Assembly (NCBI GenBank): GCA_015486775.1
Contig: WFRA01000351.1
Span: 1 to 5,381 of the forward strand
Direction of reading: 5' to 3'
Origin: Kiritimatiellales bacterium
Lineage (GTDB): Bacteria > Verrucomicrobiota > Kiritimatiellia > Kiritimatiellales > Pontiellaceae
DNA: 5,381 nt
The position numbers and the translations under genes are program-made. Below are positions 5,273 through 5,381 of this stretch, piece by piece; position 1 is the stretch's first letter, and each line of letters opens with the position of its first letter. The notes beneath the pieces were generated by a model that ran no database searches, had not been told where the DNA came from, and saw only the letters and a program-made list of their open reading frames with translations.

Positions 5273-5381
5273 ATGGCAAAATCCTACTATGCAGGATCGT
5301 ACAAAAACCGCGGGCGCAACCGCGGCAGGATCATCTTTATCGTTATCGTTTTGGTTCAGCTTGCAATAGTCGGCGCATATC
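5273..5381 (+). CDS. N-terminus of a single-pass membrane-anchored protein, partial
   Basis: An open frame of 36 codons runs to the window edge from ATG 5273, with AGAGG (5258-5262) 10 nt upstream. The first 19 residues are strongly basic and glycine/arginine-rich (SYKNRGRNRGR, residues 9-19). They are followed by an uninterrupted hydrophobic helix from I20 (IIFIVIVLVQLAIVGAY) that continues to the edge. The charge distribution predicts the N-terminus in the cytoplasm and the bulk of the protein in the periplasm (positive-inside rule). An uncleaved anchor is more likely than a cleaved signal, because no AxA site is seen before the edge. The family cannot be told from this fragment. Confidence 0.7.
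   Translation, partial: MAKSYYAGSYKNRGRNRGRIIFIVIVLVQLAIVGAY

Overview
The window looks like a chromosomal segment of a moderately GC-rich bacterium. It has a conserved translation block on the minus strand (positions 1-3477) and a more accessory, partly mobile-derived stretch on the plus-strand side (3690-5381). Lineage is inferred, not proven. A secreted Thr/Asn/Gly-rich protein, a threonyl-tRNA synthetase without TGS domain, a PIN-domain gene with a small trailing partner, and intergenic GGCAAAATGATT repeats together remind me of the PVC superphylum (Kiritimatiellota/Lentisphaerota/Verrucomicrobiota). No single marker fixes this.

Minus-strand block, in transcription order: a strong promoter (3513-3542) drives thrS (1741-3477), then a PIN-domain (VapC-like) gene (1252-1728), a 61-residue partner overlapping it by 4 bp in an ATGA junction (1070-1255), infC encoding IF-3 (506-1054), and a signal-peptide-bearing surface or secreted protein that runs off the left edge (1-477). 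All spacings are short (12 bp, -4 bp, 15 bp, 28 bp) and I see no terminator inside the block, so it reads as one operon. It departs from the common thrS-infC-rpmI-rplT order in two ways: a PIN module sits between thrS and infC, and rpmI/rplT do not follow infC. infC appears to use the rare AUU start codon, as in the classical autoregulated E. coli gene.

Divergent from thrS is a stable-RNA unit: an A-rich tract and promoter (3639-3666), an initiator-type tRNA-Met(CAT) (3694-3770), and a UUCG-loop intrinsic terminator (3776-3808). The tRNA lacks a pair at 1:72, as expected of an initiator, but has A-U instead of G-C at 29:41. IF-3, encoded a few kilobases away in the divergent operon, is the factor known to inspect that stem.

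Right of the terminator is a frameshifted, 3'-truncated IS4/Tn5-type transposase remnant (3816-4371, minus). Next come an inverted repeat enclosing a perfect TATAAT (4403-4431) and a plus-strand gene for a small four-cysteine protein resembling the transposon-associated DUF6788 family (4450-4764). About 500 bases without a convincing gene follow. They contain a symmetrical array of four GGCAAAAYRATT 12-mers (4935-5010) and one tiny ORF with a good ribosome binding site (5118-5189). The window ends in the N-terminus of a single-pass membrane protein (5273-5381).
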